Shown: positions 1-8,847, numbered from the stretch's first letter. The stretch is 39,441 nucleotides of DNA from UBA2336 sp036787955 (GCA_036787955.1 DAIQOI010000019.1:1-39441); one strand, 5' to 3'. Notes: generated from the sequence alone by a model not told the origin. Program-made: numbers and translations.

Positions 1-2
1 TC

Positions 3-1871
3 GCTAACCTGCCTTTTGAAGCACCGGTCGATAAGAGAAGTGTGTATTTCCGCAGCGGTAATGATATTGTAAATCCCAAGTGGGCGGCCAGATACTACAA
101 AAACACCAGTTTGGTCAAGCGTTTCTTTAATTCAACTTCGGTAGCCTATGATTTTACCGAAAACCTGTCGTTCATTTACCGGATAGGTCTTGATACCTAC
201 ACTGAAACCCAGGAACGGATGTACAATAAAGGAGGCGGTGGCGGGGTGTCGGCTTCAGTGAATAACGGTATTTACCGTACGGTAAATATTGGCAACACAA
301 TCTGGAACCAGGATTTTATCCTCTCCTTTACCAAACGTTTATCGAATGATTTCAATCTGGTAAGCAAAGCCGGCTTTAATTCGCGCAATGATTATTTTAC
401 CTCAGTGGGTATTGAAAGTGAACAGCAATTAAACTTTGGGCTGTTCCGGCATGACAACTTTTTAGTAAGCAGGCCGGTACAAAACCGCACCGAGGAGCAA
501 CAACGAATGGGAATATATGCAGATGTAAGCCTTGATTACCGAAACTTTCTCTTCCTGAATCTTTCGGGTCGAAACGACTGGACGTCAACGGTTGAGAAAG
601 ATAACAGAAGGATTTTCTATCCGGGTGTAAGCGTATCCTTCCTGCCTACCACGGCCTTTTCAGGATTGCAATCCTCTGTGATGAATGAATTAAAGCTTCG
701 TGCAGCATTTGGTGAATCAGCCGGTTTCCCCAACCCATACAGCACAAGAAACGTACTTTTCCAGAATCCTCGCGGATTTGTTGATTTTGGTGGCACACCC
801 CGCTCGGTACAGTCGGTGGATAACTTCCTGGGCAATCCCAATCTGCGGCCCGAACGCTATCGCGAACTGGAACTTGGAATGGAAGGCCGTTTTTTCCAAA
901 ACCGCTTGTCGGCTGATATATCTGTTTACGAGCGATCTACCATTGATTTGATAACCGTATCACCGATTGATCCGTCTACCGGATTTGATATTAGTACTTT
1001 TAACGTGGGCAAAGTAAGAACCCGGGGCTTCGAAGTCACACTGAACGGTACAATCATGAAGAGTGGTAACTTTATCTGGGATGCCACCCTGAATGTTGCC
1101 CGCTACAACCCGATTGTACAGGATTTGGGTAGCTCTCTATCGGAGTTGGTTATAGATGGCTTTACCAGCCTGGGTAATTTTGCCATTCCGGGAAGACCCT
1201 TCAATGCAATTAAAGGCATTGGTATTCAGCGCGATCCGAATGGCAATAAGATTGTAGCCCCAAGCGGTGACACTTATTTAACAACCTCAGAAATCGTAGA
1301 GCTGGGCAACCCTAATCCCGATTTTACCTCATCGCTGATAAATAATTTAAGCTTTAAAGGGCTTACCCTTTCGTTCCTGTTGGAATACCGGCACGGGGGG
1401 GATATTTACAGTGTAACCGCTGCCACCATGTTGGCCAGAGGTCTGACCAAAGACACGGACTTTGACCGGTCACAATCCCTTATTCTTCCGGGTGTTATTC
1501 AAACCGGCACGGATGGAGACGGCAACCCAATATATTCCGAGAATACCACGCAGATTGACGCGGCTCAGTATTTCTTCGGCAATTACTTCTTTTCGGATGA
1601 AGCTTTCATCTTTGACGGCACAACCATTCGGCTAAGGGAAGTTTCATTATCCTACCAGCTTCCTAAAGGAATCATGCAGGTTACGCCGTTTAAAAGCGCC
1701 AGCATCACATTTAGTGGTTCTAACCTTTGGTTCCGGGCTGTAAACTTTCCGAAATACGTAAACTTTGATACGGATGTACTTAGCCTTGGTGTAGGTAATG
1801 GCTTGGGATTTGATTTCCTTACTGGCCCGAGCGCCAGGAGATTTGGTGCCACGTTACGTTTAACCTTTTAA
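3..1871 (+). CDS. SusC/RagA-family TonB-dependent receptor, C-terminal part (5' end outside window)
   Basis: The reading frame is open from the first bases of the window, so this is the last 622 residues of a longer protein; full SusC proteins are usually 950-1100 aa. What is left is outer-membrane beta-barrel: alternating aromatic/polar strands, the family-typical stretch NPNLRPERYRELELGMEGRF near residues 278-297, and a C-terminal strand ending in Phe (ATLRLTF), the usual signal for insertion by the BAM machinery. By family knowledge SusC forms the energised pore through which a SusD-capped glycan or peptide enters the periplasm. The plug and carboxypeptidase-like domains must lie upstream. 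The SusD gene follows after 11 bases, so the two are certainly one operon. The substrate cannot be read from the sequence. Confidence 0.93.
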   Translation, partial: ANLPFEAPVDKRSVYFRSGNDIVNPKWAARYYKNTSLVKRFFNSTSVAYDFTENLSFIYRIGLDTYTETQERMYNKGGGGGVSASVNNGIYRTVNIGNTIWNQDFILSFTKRLSNDFNLVSKAGFNSRNDYFTSVGIESEQQLNFGLFRHDNFLVSRPVQNRTEEQQRMGIYADVSLDYRNFLFLNLSGRNDWTSTVEKDNRRIFYPGVSVSFLPTTAFSGLQSSVMNELKLRAAFGESAGFPNPYSTRNVLFQNPRGFVDFGGTPRSVQSVDNFLGNPNLRPERYRELELGMEGRFFQNRLSADISVYERSTIDLITVSPIDPSTGFDISTFNVGKVRTRGFEVTLNGTIMKSGNFIWDATLNVARYNPIVQDLGSSLSELVIDGFTSLGNFAIPGRPFNAIKGIGIQRDPNGNKIVAPSGDTYLTTSEIVELGNPNPDFTSSLINNLSFKGLTLSFLLEYRHGGDIYSVTAATMLARGLTKDTDFDRSQSLILPGVIQTGTDGDGNPIYSENTTQIDAAQYFFGNYFFSDEAFIFDGTTIRLREVSLSYQLPKGIMQVTPFKSASITFSGSNLWFRAVNFPKYVNFDTDVLSLGVGNGLGFDFLTGPSARRFGATLRLTF

Positions 1872-1882
1872 TTGACCGAATC

Positions 1883-3571
1883 ATGAAGAAGCTGAAAATA
1901 TCTTTTCTTGCACTGATGCTCGTGGCTGTATCGGCCTGCGAACTGGATTTGCTGGATAACCCCAATCGGGTTACTCCGGATAAAATCAACCCCGATTTTC
2001 TGTTAAACAACATACAGATTCGTTTTGCTTCGCTATTCAATGAGGTAAGCCGGTTTGGCATGCAGGTCACCCGCATGCGCCATTCCTTTGGCAACACCTA
2101 CGAAACGGCATTCCTGCCCACTGATTTTGATTTTACCTGGCGCACTTCGTATGCCGATATACTTATTGACATCAAAACACTTATTCCGTTGGCTGAAAGC
2201 CGGTCACTCTATACTCACATAGGTATTGCTAAAGTGATACAGGCTTATGTGCTGATGACCCTGGTGGATTATTTTGGAGATGTGCCCCTCAGCGAAGCAT
2301 TGGACCCCAACAATTTTAATCCAAATGTTGATAACGGGGCCGATGTGTATGCCGAAGCGCTTGTCATCCTGGATGAAGCTATTGCGGCATTCAATGAGAC
2401 ACCGTTGGCTACTCCGGTGAATTTCTTTGGAATCACTTCCAGGGCCGATTGGATCAGGGTTGCAAATTCCCTTAAACTGAAACTTCTGCTGAACCGCAGG
2501 CTTGTGGATCCAACAGGTTCAACTGCGGGTATTAATGCACTGGTTTCATCCGGGCAGTTTATTTCATCGTTTGGTCAGAATTTTGCTTTTCGATACAGCC
2601 GGGAAAATGCCAACCCCGACAGCCGTCATCCGGAGTTTGTGGGTAATTATGAAACCGGTGCGGGTACCTATCAGCAGAATTACTACATGTGGCACCTGAC
2701 GGAAGCCAAAAAAGGTAACGGGTATTTTCCCGGAACAAAGGGTGACGCCTCGGATGGTCCTGATCCGCGGGCGCGTTATTATTTCTTCCGCCAGGTTAAT
2801 TCCAACCCAACAGATCCGAATGAATTGGATTGTGTTGATGTACCAGCCCCTCCGGCTCACTATCCGCCCGGAATGCCCTACTGCTTGCCCGGTAACAGAG
2901 GCTATTGGGGGCGTGATCACCTGAATAACCAAGGTATTCCTCCGGATAACTTTAAGCGTACCGCACCTGGTGTTTATCCGGCCGGTGGCCGCTTTGATGC
3001 CAATAATCCGGTACCCCTTAATAACCGGCAATATGGCAATCAGGGTGCAGGTATAGAGCCGATTATGATGCGTTCGTTTGTTGATTTTATGTTGGCAGAA
3101 GCTTCCCTTCTCCTAGGAACCACAGGTGATCCGCGTGCACTCTTAGAATCCGGCATCCGCAAATCAATGGCCGATGTGCGTGCCTATGCTGTAGCCGGAC
3201 TCGAAGGGGCTGCTATACAAGCTTTTATGAATGATGCCACTTTCAATACGGCTGTCAACAACTATGTATCTGGAGTGTTGGCTGAATATGATGACACCAA
3301 CAACAATACCGAAAGGATGCGTATCATAGCCCGCGAATACTGGCTTGCACTCTTTGGTAACGGAGTTGAATCGTACAACCTGTACCGAAGAACCGGTCAA
3401 CCCGATGGTATGCAGCCCGGCCTGAATAATCCGTTTGGTACTTTTCCGCGCACTTTCATTTATCCGGCCAGCTTCATTAACCGGAATAATAACCCGAATG
3501 TGAACCAGAAGCCCAACAACAGTGTAAGGACATTCTGGGATACAAACCCGGTTACCGGTTGGATTGATTAA
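1883..3571 (+). CDS. SusD/RagB-family nutrient-binding outer-membrane lipoprotein
   Basis: 562 aa. It begins with a lipoprotein signal peptide (MKKLKISFLALMLVAVSAC) with the lipidated Cys at residue 19. The mature part has the helical, Asn/Pro-rich SusD character: early D-N-P-N-R, a central TPR-like region around VYAEALVILDEAIAAF, and a late EYWLALFGNGVESYNLYRRT segment typical of SusD-like proteins that cap SusC. It sits between the SusC receptor (11 bp upstream) and a second lipoprotein (19 bp downstream). Family knowledge: SusD is a surface lipoprotein that binds the substrate and closes the SusC barrel like a lid. The ligand is not determinable. No glycoside hydrolase or peptidase is in view downstream, so the substrate class stays open. 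Confidence 0.93.
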   Translation: MKKLKISFLALMLVAVSACELDLLDNPNRVTPDKINPDFLLNNIQIRFASLFNEVSRFGMQVTRMRHSFGNTYETAFLPTDFDFTWRTSYADILIDIKTLIPLAESRSLYTHIGIAKVIQAYVLMTLVDYFGDVPLSEALDPNNFNPNVDNGADVYAEALVILDEAIAAFNETPLATPVNFFGITSRADWIRVANSLKLKLLLNRRLVDPTGSTAGINALVSSGQFISSFGQNFAFRYSRENANPDSRHPEFVGNYETGAGTYQQNYYMWHLTEAKKGNGYFPGTKGDASDGPDPRARYYFFRQVNSNPTDPNELDCVDVPAPPAHYPPGMPYCLPGNRGYWGRDHLNNQGIPPDNFKRTAPGVYPAGGRFDANNPVPLNNRQYGNQGAGIEPIMMRSFVDFMLAEASLLLGTTGDPRALLESGIRKSMADVRAYAVAGLEGAAIQAFMNDATFNTAVNNYVSGVLAEYDDTNNNTERMRIIAREYWLALFGNGVESYNLYRRTGQPDGMQPGLNNPFGTFPRTFIYPASFINRNNNPNVNQKPNNSVRTFWDTNPVTGWID

Positions 3572-3590
3572 TTAATAAAAACGTTAAGCT

Positions 3591-4511
3591 ATGATGACCA
3601 TGGAAAGAATGAAAAAAATATGGATCGGAGCAGGGGTACTTGTTTTTGCACTTACAATTTCGTGCAAAGATTTCGAGCCTGCTATTCCGTATGAAAATTT
3701 AAAGTTTGGTGCTTATATGCGCACCATATCCATCCAGGCTCCGGGAACTTACAATTTGTTCGACCTGGCCAACTCAACCTTTACAATTACCGTAGAGTAT
3801 GTAGATCCTGCCAAGGGCGCACTACTGGACTCATACGATATTTACGGACTAAAACGCGGTGCTTCCGGAGCCACGGATGAGTTTTTTATCAAGTCCATTC
3901 CCCGAACGGCCTTCAGCCCGGATCCCGAAAGCGGCTATCTGCGGACAACTTTTTCCATCAGCTATAACGAGGCCAAAGCTGCGATAGGATTCGATGATTC
4001 GGATGTGGAAGGCGGTGACACTTTTGAATACCGTGCCGTATTGAAATTAACCGATGGTAGGGAGTATAGTTTTAATAACTCCGGAGTTGCCATTACCGGC
4101 GGGGCCTTTTACCGCTCGCCCTTCCTTTATCGTGTAAATGTGGTTTGTCCGATTATATACAATATTGCGGGCACCTGGAGCACTGTTGCATCGGGCGATT
4201 ATGGTGATGGTTCAGGAGGTTCAGCCGCTACTTATACAAACCTGAATGCCACCGTTACCATCACCCAGGTAGAAGAAGGTGTTTATCTGATTGACGACAT
4301 GTCATTTGGATTATATCCTCAGGGCTATGGCGATATTAAAGTCCCGGGCCGTGTACGTGACGTGTGCAATGAACTGGTTGATTTAGGCGATACCGACCAT
4401 TATGGTGACCCTTTTACCATAACCGGTGTGATTATTAATGCCAATTCATTTACACTCACTTGGCGTAATACTTGGGGTGATACCGGTACCGTTACTGCAA
4501 CCCGCATGTAA
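3591..4511 (+). CDS. Lipoprotein of a SusCD locus, function unknown
   Basis: 306 aa. Not recognised as a named family. The N-terminus is a lipoprotein signal with box LTISC and lipidated Cys at residue 25. An internal Met at residue 7 (position 3609, MKKIWIG...) would give a more usual 18-residue signal, so the start could be there; no ribosome binding site settles it. The mature protein is rich in beta-strand-type sequence, Gly/Thr/Tyr, with repeated VTITQVEEGVY-like and FTLTWRNTW-like strands near the C-terminus, suggesting an all-beta, probably surface-exposed fold. Third gene of the SusC-SusD unit and directly followed by a strong terminator, it probably acts as an accessory surface binder (SusE/SusF-like position). 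That role is inferred from context only. Confidence 0.75.
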   Translation: MMTMERMKKIWIGAGVLVFALTISCKDFEPAIPYENLKFGAYMRTISIQAPGTYNLFDLANSTFTITVEYVDPAKGALLDSYDIYGLKRGASGATDEFFIKSIPRTAFSPDPESGYLRTTFSISYNEAKAAIGFDDSDVEGGDTFEYRAVLKLTDGREYSFNNSGVAITGGAFYRSPFLYRVNVVCPIIYNIAGTWSTVASGDYGDGSGGSAATYTNLNATVTITQVEEGVYLIDDMSFGLYPQGYGDIKVPGRVRDVCNELVDLGDTDHYGDPFTITGVIINANSFTLTWRNTWGDTGTVTATRM

Positions 4512-4525
4512 AGATTGCTTACTAG

Positions 4526-4553
4526 AAAAAAGGGGCTGAAAGGCCCCTTTTTT
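4526..4553. terminator. Bidirectional intrinsic terminator between the SusCD unit and accD
   Basis: Six A, then GGGGC, a 6-base loop, GCCCC, then six T. The 11-bp arms (4526-4536 and 4543-4553) pair perfectly. It starts 14 bases after the lipoprotein stop and lies 18 bases from the accD stop, so it can end transcripts from both convergent units. Confidence 0.9.
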
Positions 4554-4570
4554 ATGCATCTGCAAAAAGA

Positions 4571-5416
4571 CTACGATTCGGATAGCATTTTAAGAAGTGT
4601 GGTCAACCTGCTCTTCAGGTTTCTTCGGTCAATAATAAAATCCAGAAAGCCGTGTTCCAGCAAGAACTCAGCGCTCTGAAAACCTTTGGGTAAATCCTTA
4701 CCTATGGTTTCGCGGATTACACGGGGGCCCGCAAAGCCAATGAGCGCCCCCGGCTCGGCAATGTTAAAATCACCCAGCATCGCAAAAGAAGCGGTAACAC
4801 CTCCTGTGGTGGGGTCGGTCATCAGCGAGATGTAGGGAATGCCGGCTTTATCAAGCTGAAGTATTTTGGCCGAGGTCTTGGCCATCTGCATCAATGAAAG
4901 GCCGGCTTCCATCATGCGCGCTCCGCCTGATCGGGAAATCATTAAAAATGGCTTACGGTGTTGAAGCGCATGATCCATGGCACGCGCAATTTTTTCGCCC
5001 ACTACCGACCCCATCGAGCCGCCAATGAAGCTGAAATCCATGCATCCTATTACGATATCGATGCCGTTCATTTTGCCATAGGCAGTGCGGACAGCATCTT
5101 TGAGCTCGGTCTTTTCCTGTGCTTCTTTAATGCGCTTCGGATAGGGCTTTGTATCTACAAAATGCAGCGGGTCGGCCGACTCCATGTTGGGATCCAGCTC
5201 GGTAAACTCGTTGTTGTCAAACAGCAACTCAAAATATTCGCGCGAGCCAATGCGCACATGGTAGTCTTCTTCCGGCACTACATAGGCGTTGTTTTTCAGT
5301 TCGCGGGTGTGAATAATTTTTCCCCCGGGCGATTTGAACCACAATCCATCGGGCACTTCGCGCTTGGACTCGGTAGGGGTAAGAATTCCTTTGTCTGTCC
5401 GGGTGAACCAGGCCAT
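4571..5416 (-). CDS. accD: Acetyl-CoA carboxylase carboxyltransferase subunit beta, zinc cysteines absent
   Basis: 281 aa. AccD pairs with AccA to move carboxyl from biotin-BCCP to acetyl-CoA, making malonyl-CoA for fatty acid synthesis in the cytoplasm. The crotonase-type carboxyltransferase core is clear: GGSMGSVVGEKIARA, SGGARMMEAGLSLMQMAK, DPTTGGVTASFAMLGD and GALIGFAGPRVI. The N-terminal segment aligns with the usual CxxC...CxxC zinc ribbon, but all four ligand positions are replaced (Ser29, Gly32, Val47, Glu50), while the surrounding W-x-K and Y-H-x-R-I residues are kept. From memory, flavobacterial AccD proteins show a similar loss, so it is probably a lineage trait and not damage. Only 5 bases separate its start from the stop of the aldolase gene upstream, so the two are co-transcribed. 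Confidence 0.95.
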   Translation of the reverse strand: MAWFTRTDKGILTPTESKREVPDGLWFKSPGGKIIHTRELKNNAYVVPEEDYHVRIGSREYFELLFDNNEFTELDPNMESADPLHFVDTKPYPKRIKEAQEKTELKDAVRTAYGKMNGIDIVIGCMDFSFIGGSMGSVVGEKIARAMDHALQHRKPFLMISRSGGARMMEAGLSLMQMAKTSAKILQLDKAGIPYISLMTDPTTGGVTASFAMLGDFNIAEPGALIGFAGPRVIRETIGKDLPKGFQSAEFLLEHGFLDFIIDRRNLKSRLTTLLKMLSES

Positions 5417-5421
5417 AGTTT

Positions 5422-6495
5422 TTAAGCTATTGTAACTTCTTTGTTGAGGTAAACATCCTGAATAGCATGAAGGATTTCAACGCCTTCTTGCATGGGGCGC
5501 TGAAAAGCTTTCCGGCCGGAAATCAGCCCCATACCACCTGCGCGTTTGTTGATCACGGCCGTGCGTACGGCATCAGCCAGATCGCTTGTGCCTTTCGATT
5601 CGCCACCCGAATTAATCAGGCCTGCGCGACCCATGTAGCAGTTGGCTACCTGGTAGCGGCACAGATCAATGGGGTGGTCGCTGGTAAGATGTGTATAGAT
5701 GCGCTCGTCCAACTTGCCATAGCTGCTTCCGCCGGTGTTCAGTGCTTTATATCCGCCGTTGTTTTCAGGAAGTTTCTGTTTTATAATATCTGCCTGAATG
5801 GTTACGCCCAGGTGATTGGCCTGACCGGTAAGGTCGGCCGACACATGGTAATCTTTTCCGTCTTTTTTAAAGGCATTATTCCGTATATAACACCATAAGA
5901 TGGTAGCCATACCAAGCTCGTGAGCACGCTCGAATGCTGCAGCCACCTCCTGAATCTGACGGGTTGACTGGTCGGATCCGAAATATATGGTTGCGCCAAC
6001 GGCTACTGCGCCCAGATTCCAGGCTTCATCAACCGAGCCGAACATAATCTGATCGTATTTATTCGGATAGGTGAGTAGCTCGTTGTGGTTGATTTTTACA
6101 ATAAAGGGAATTTTATGAGCATACTTTCTGGACATCAGTGCCAGTACGCCAAAGGTGGTGGCCACGCCATTGCACCCGCCTTCCAGGGCCAGCTTAATGA
6201 TGTTTTCCGGGTCGAAGTACATGGGATTTTTTGCAAACGAGGCCCCTGCGCTGTGTTCTATACCCTGATCGATAGGTAAAATAGACAGGTAGCCGGTGCC
6301 GCTCAGCCTGCCGGTGTTGAACAGCCAATGGAGGCTGCGCAGGGTTTGCGGGTTGCGGTTGGATTGGGCAAAAATACGGTCAACGAAATCAGGACCGGGC
6401 ACATGAATCTGGTGGGCAGGAATGGTTTTGCATTGATGATTGAGCAGGTTATCGGCCTCCGTGCCCAGGAGTTCTTCAATGTTGGTTTTTGCCAT
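5422..6495 (-). CDS. fbaB: Class I fructose-bisphosphate aldolase (DhnA/FbaB type)
   Basis: 357 aa. The enzyme cleaves or forms fructose-1,6-bisphosphate through a lysine Schiff base (glycolysis/gluconeogenesis). Recognised by the DhnA/FbaB-type landmarks: SILPIDQGIEHS around residues 71-82, PFIVKINHNELL around 130-141, GAVAVGATIYFGS around 162-174, and QADIIKQKLP, whose Lys239 or Lys241 is the likely Schiff-base residue. Length fits the bacterial type I-A aldolase family. An in-frame extension upstream is not needed: ATG at 6495 lies about 20 bases after a clear -7 promoter box. It is the first gene of a two-gene unit with accD, 5 bases apart, linking a central-carbon step with fatty acid synthesis. 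Confidence 0.92.
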   Translation of the reverse strand: MAKTNIEELLGTEADNLLNHQCKTIPAHQIHVPGPDFVDRIFAQSNRNPQTLRSLHWLFNTGRLSGTGYLSILPIDQGIEHSAGASFAKNPMYFDPENIIKLALEGGCNGVATTFGVLALMSRKYAHKIPFIVKINHNELLTYPNKYDQIMFGSVDEAWNLGAVAVGATIYFGSDQSTRQIQEVAAAFERAHELGMATILWCYIRNNAFKKDGKDYHVSADLTGQANHLGVTIQADIIKQKLPENNGGYKALNTGGSSYGKLDERIYTHLTSDHPIDLCRYQVANCYMGRAGLINSGGESKGTSDLADAVRTAVINKRAGGMGLISGRKAFQRPMQEGVEILHAIQDVYLNKEVTIA

Positions 6496-6517
6496 ATTTT
6501 ATTTTTTGGTAGGGTGA

Positions 6518-6525
6518 CAAAGTTA
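6518..6525 (-). promoter_or_regulatory. Candidate -7 promoter box of fbaB-accD
   Basis: Reads TAACTTTG on the minus strand, an exact match to the Bacteroidota -7 consensus TAnnTTTG. Transcription would start about 6 bases on, giving a leader near 16 bases before the fbaB ATG. A -33 TTTG at normal distance is not obvious (TTTA only). Confidence 0.55.
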
Positions 6526-6575
6526 TCAATTATTCTATACGCCGGGTAAAGACATTTCAAACCTGGGAAATAAAC

Positions 6576-6602
6576 AAAAAAGCCACCCGAAAGTGGCTTT
6601 TT
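6576..6602 (-). terminator. Intrinsic terminator of the rpsP-rimM-trmD-rplS operon
   Basis: Stem AAAAAGCCAC / GTGGCTTTTT with loop CCGAAA, 17 bases after the rplS stop on the minus strand and ending in a T run. It also isolates the operon from the fbaB promoter downstream. Confidence 0.88.
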
Positions 6603-6618
6603 ACAAAATTTGAACGGT

Positions 6619-6972
6619 TTAAACCTGTTCTTTGATGCGTGCCGACTTGCCCTGACGGCCTTTCATGTAATACAGGCGGGCCCTGCGAACCTTGCCGCGC
6701 TTAACCAATTCAATTTTTTCAATGCTGGGCGACACAATGGGGAAAATCCTTTCCACACCAATGCCATCGGATACTTTGCGCACGGTAAACGTCTCGCCAT
6801 TGGTGCCTTTACCCCTGCGCTGAATTACCACCCCCTGGAACTGCTGAATACGTTCCTTGTTACCTTCTTTGATTTTTACATGCACATTTATGGTGTCACC
6901 TGCCTTAAAGTCCGGAAACTTCTGGCGGGCGGTGGCTGCTTCCTGTTCTACGAGTTTAATCAAATCGGCCAT
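6619..6972 (-). CDS. rplS: 50S ribosomal protein L19
   Basis: 117 aa. L19 sits at the 30S-50S interface. Typical landmarks are MADLIKLVEQE at the start, DTINVHVKIKEGNKERIQ, FQGVVIQRRGKG, FTVRKVSDGIGVERIFPI and the basic KRGKVRRARLYYMK near the end. The frame is open a further 23 codons upstream, but the ATG at 6972 begins exactly where the L19 family begins, so that start was taken. Last gene of the rpsP-rimM-trmD-rplS unit, 90 bases after trmD, and followed by a strong hairpin terminator. Confidence 0.97.
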   Translation of the reverse strand: MADLIKLVEQEAATARQKFPDFKAGDTINVHVKIKEGNKERIQQFQGVVIQRRGKGTNGETFTVRKVSDGIGVERIFPIVSPSIEKIELVKRGKVRRARLYYMKGRQGKSARIKEQV

Positions 6973-7062
6973 ACAAGCTGGTTTTTGTAAAGGACTGCAA
7001 ATGTAGGGAAAGTATCGGGATTTGGGAAATGCCCCGGCCAACTACTGTTATCACAGGTGTGC

Positions 7063-7737
7063 CTATTTCAGCAGGTCGGGTCTGCGCTTTCTGGTTCTCT
7101 CCACGGCCTGGTCGTGTCGCCAGGCCTCAATTCGGGCATGGTCGCCCGAAAGCAATACTTCGGGTACTTTCCAGCCTTTGTATTCGGCCGGGCGGGTATA
7201 GACCGGGGGTGCAACCAGCCCGTCCTGGAAGGAGTCGGTCAAGGCAGACGTTTCGTCATTCAACACGCCGGGCAGCAGCCGGATAACCGCATCAGCTACC
7301 ACGGCAGCGGCCAATTCGCCACCCGATAGCACGTAATTGCCAATGCTGATTTCACGGGTAATAAGGTGTTCGCGCACCCGCTCATCCACTCCCTTATAAT
7401 GACCGCAAAGGATAATAAGATTTTGCTTCAGACTAAGCTCGTTGGCCATTGATTGGTTGAACAGCTCACCATCCGGACTCATGTACAGGATTTCATCGTA
7501 GTTGCGTTTTGATTTTAAATCGGAAATACACCGGTCAATGGGTTCAATCATCAATACCATGCCGGCACCTCCCCCGAAAACGTAATCATCTACTGACTTG
7601 CGTTTATCGGTGGCATAATCGCGCAGGTCAATAATTTCAACGGTTACCAGTTTTTTATCCTGTGCGCGTTTCAGGATGGAGTCCTGAAATGGACTTTCGA
7701 GCAGGCGGGGAAGGCAGGTGATGATGGAGAGGTGCAT
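7063..7737 (-). CDS. trmD: tRNA (guanine-37-N1)-methyltransferase
   Basis: 224 aa. It methylates G37 next to the anticodon using S-adenosylmethionine and so prevents +1 frameshifting. SPOUT-family landmarks are visible: DDYVFGGGAGMVLM around residues 50-63, LCGHYKGVDERVREH around 109-123, and the trefoil-knot AdoMet site EISIGNYVLSGGELAA around 128-143. The C-terminal helical tail with PEVLLSGDHARIEAWR (DNA/tRNA-contacting in the family) is complete. The start is 12 bases after the rimM stop, in the conserved rpsP-rimM-trmD-rplS order. Confidence 0.97.
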   Translation of the reverse strand: MHLSIITCLPRLLESPFQDSILKRAQDKKLVTVEIIDLRDYATDKRKSVDDYVFGGGAGMVLMIEPIDRCISDLKSKRNYDEILYMSPDGELFNQSMANELSLKQNLIILCGHYKGVDERVREHLITREISIGNYVLSGGELAAAVVADAVIRLLPGVLNDETSALTDSFQDGLVAPPVYTRPAEYKGWKVPEVLLSGDHARIEAWRHDQAVERTRKRRPDLLK

Positions 7738-7749
7738 TGCTTTGTATGG

Positions 7750-8265
7750 TCAAATATCCAAAAACCCTTCCGGCAGTTCAATACGGATGGTTTTTGCCGG
7801 GCGGTTGATGCCGGTAATAAACGGACCATTTACCGGTATCATTTTTTCTTTTCCCTGAAACAAAAAAATCAGATGCCGGCTGGTACCTGTGCGCTCAACA
7901 CGGATAACGGTTCCCAACAATCCGGCCGTCTTTTCAACAATTTTAAAACCGGTTATTTCATCGTCATAAAACTCAAGACCAGTACGCCGGGGGCGTTCGG
8001 ATTTAGGCAAATACAGGTAACGCTTTTGCAGGAATGCCGCCTCTTCGCGGGTTCCTACATCCTTGAATTTTACAAAAGCCTGTGAACCTTTTATGGAGAT
8101 GTGTTCAATGCGATGAGGGACATGCTGACCATTGAATTCTATGTAAATACCCTGCAAACGCTCCCAGTTTACCGGAACATCAGCTTCGAGGAAGACAGTT
8201 ACCTCGCCTTTCAGGCCGTGTGGCCTGAGAATTTTACCTGCCAGAAAGAAATCGGAAGACTTCAT
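7750..8265 (-). CDS. rimM: 16S rRNA-processing/30S maturation factor RimM
   Basis: 171 aa. RimM binds S19 and helps mature the 30S head. The N-terminal beta-barrel begins with DFFLAGKILRPHGLKGEVTV, and the C-terminal PRC-barrel carries FYDDEITGFKIVE and ends with the usual I-x-I-x-x-P-E-G-F-L-D. An in-frame ATG further upstream (8307) would add 14 residues unlike the family, so ATG at 8265 was chosen. It lies 66 bases after rpsP and 12 bases before trmD. Confidence 0.95.
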   Translation of the reverse strand: MKSSDFFLAGKILRPHGLKGEVTVFLEADVPVNWERLQGIYIEFNGQHVPHRIEHISIKGSQAFVKFKDVGTREEAAFLQKRYLYLPKSERPRRTGLEFYDDEITGFKIVEKTAGLLGTVIRVERTGTSRHLIFLFQGKEKMIPVNGPFITGINRPAKTIRIELPEGFLDI

Positions 8266-8331
8266 AATGCGGTAAATAAAAATGCCAGCTGGATTGGGCT
8301 GGCACAAAGTTGAACAATAAGAATCAGGCGA

Positions 8332-8847
8332 TTAACCCTCCTGCTGAGGTGCACTTTCTTCAGCTGCAGCAGGCTCGTTGGATTCGGTAGCAACCTCAGC
8401 TTTTTTACGAATAGCTTCGGCACGGGCCTCGCGTATCTTTCGTTCAGCCTCTCTGCGGGCTTCGGCCTGCGCTTTTCTGGTGTCGGCTACACGTTCGCGC
8501 TTCGCCTGAATTTTTGCTTCCTTGGCTTTTTTCCATTCGGCCAGCCTGCGGTCGGCTTCTTCCTGTGTGAGCGCACCTTTTATAACTCCCACCTGAAGGT
8601 GCTTGCGCAGCAGGATGCCACGATAAGACAACATAGCCCGAACGGTATCTGAGGGCTGGGCGCCCTTCATCAGCCATTCAAAGGCTTTTTCCTCATCCAG
8701 TTCAATGGTGGCCGGAACCGTGAGCGGATTGTAGGTTCCGATCTTTTCGATAAAGCGACCATCACGTGGTGCACGGGCATCGGCTACTACAACATCGAAC
8801 CGAGCCAGCTTTCTGCGGCCCCTGCGGGCCAGTCTGATACGTACCAT
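8332..8847 (-). CDS. rpsP: 30S ribosomal protein S16 with long charged C-terminal extension
   Basis: 171 aa, about twice the usual 80-90 aa. Residues 1-90 are ordinary S16 (MVRIRLARRGRRKLARFDVV, DGRFIEKIGTYNP, then the short helix and QPSDTVRAMLSYRG). From about residue 95 follows an extension that looks like a continuous charged helix rich in Ala, Arg, Lys and Glu (LAEWKKAKEAKIQAKRER, then EARREAERKIREARAEA), ending in a Glu/Ala/Pro tail. From memory, long S16 tails are common in Bacteroidota; what the tail contacts is not known to me. First gene of the operon, with a promoter 40-70 bases upstream and divergent from sucA. Confidence 0.96.
   Translation of the reverse strand: MVRIRLARRGRRKLARFDVVVADARAPRDGRFIEKIGTYNPLTVPATIELDEEKAFEWLMKGAQPSDTVRAMLSYRGILLRKHLQVGVIKGALTQEEADRRLAEWKKAKEAKIQAKRERVADTRKAQAEARREAERKIREARAEAIRKKAEVATESNEPAAAEESAPQQEG

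Noticed and set aside
6973..7041. N-terminal extension of L19 (23 codons)
   Set aside because: The L19 family starts at the ATG at 6972; the upstream codons do not resemble any L19.
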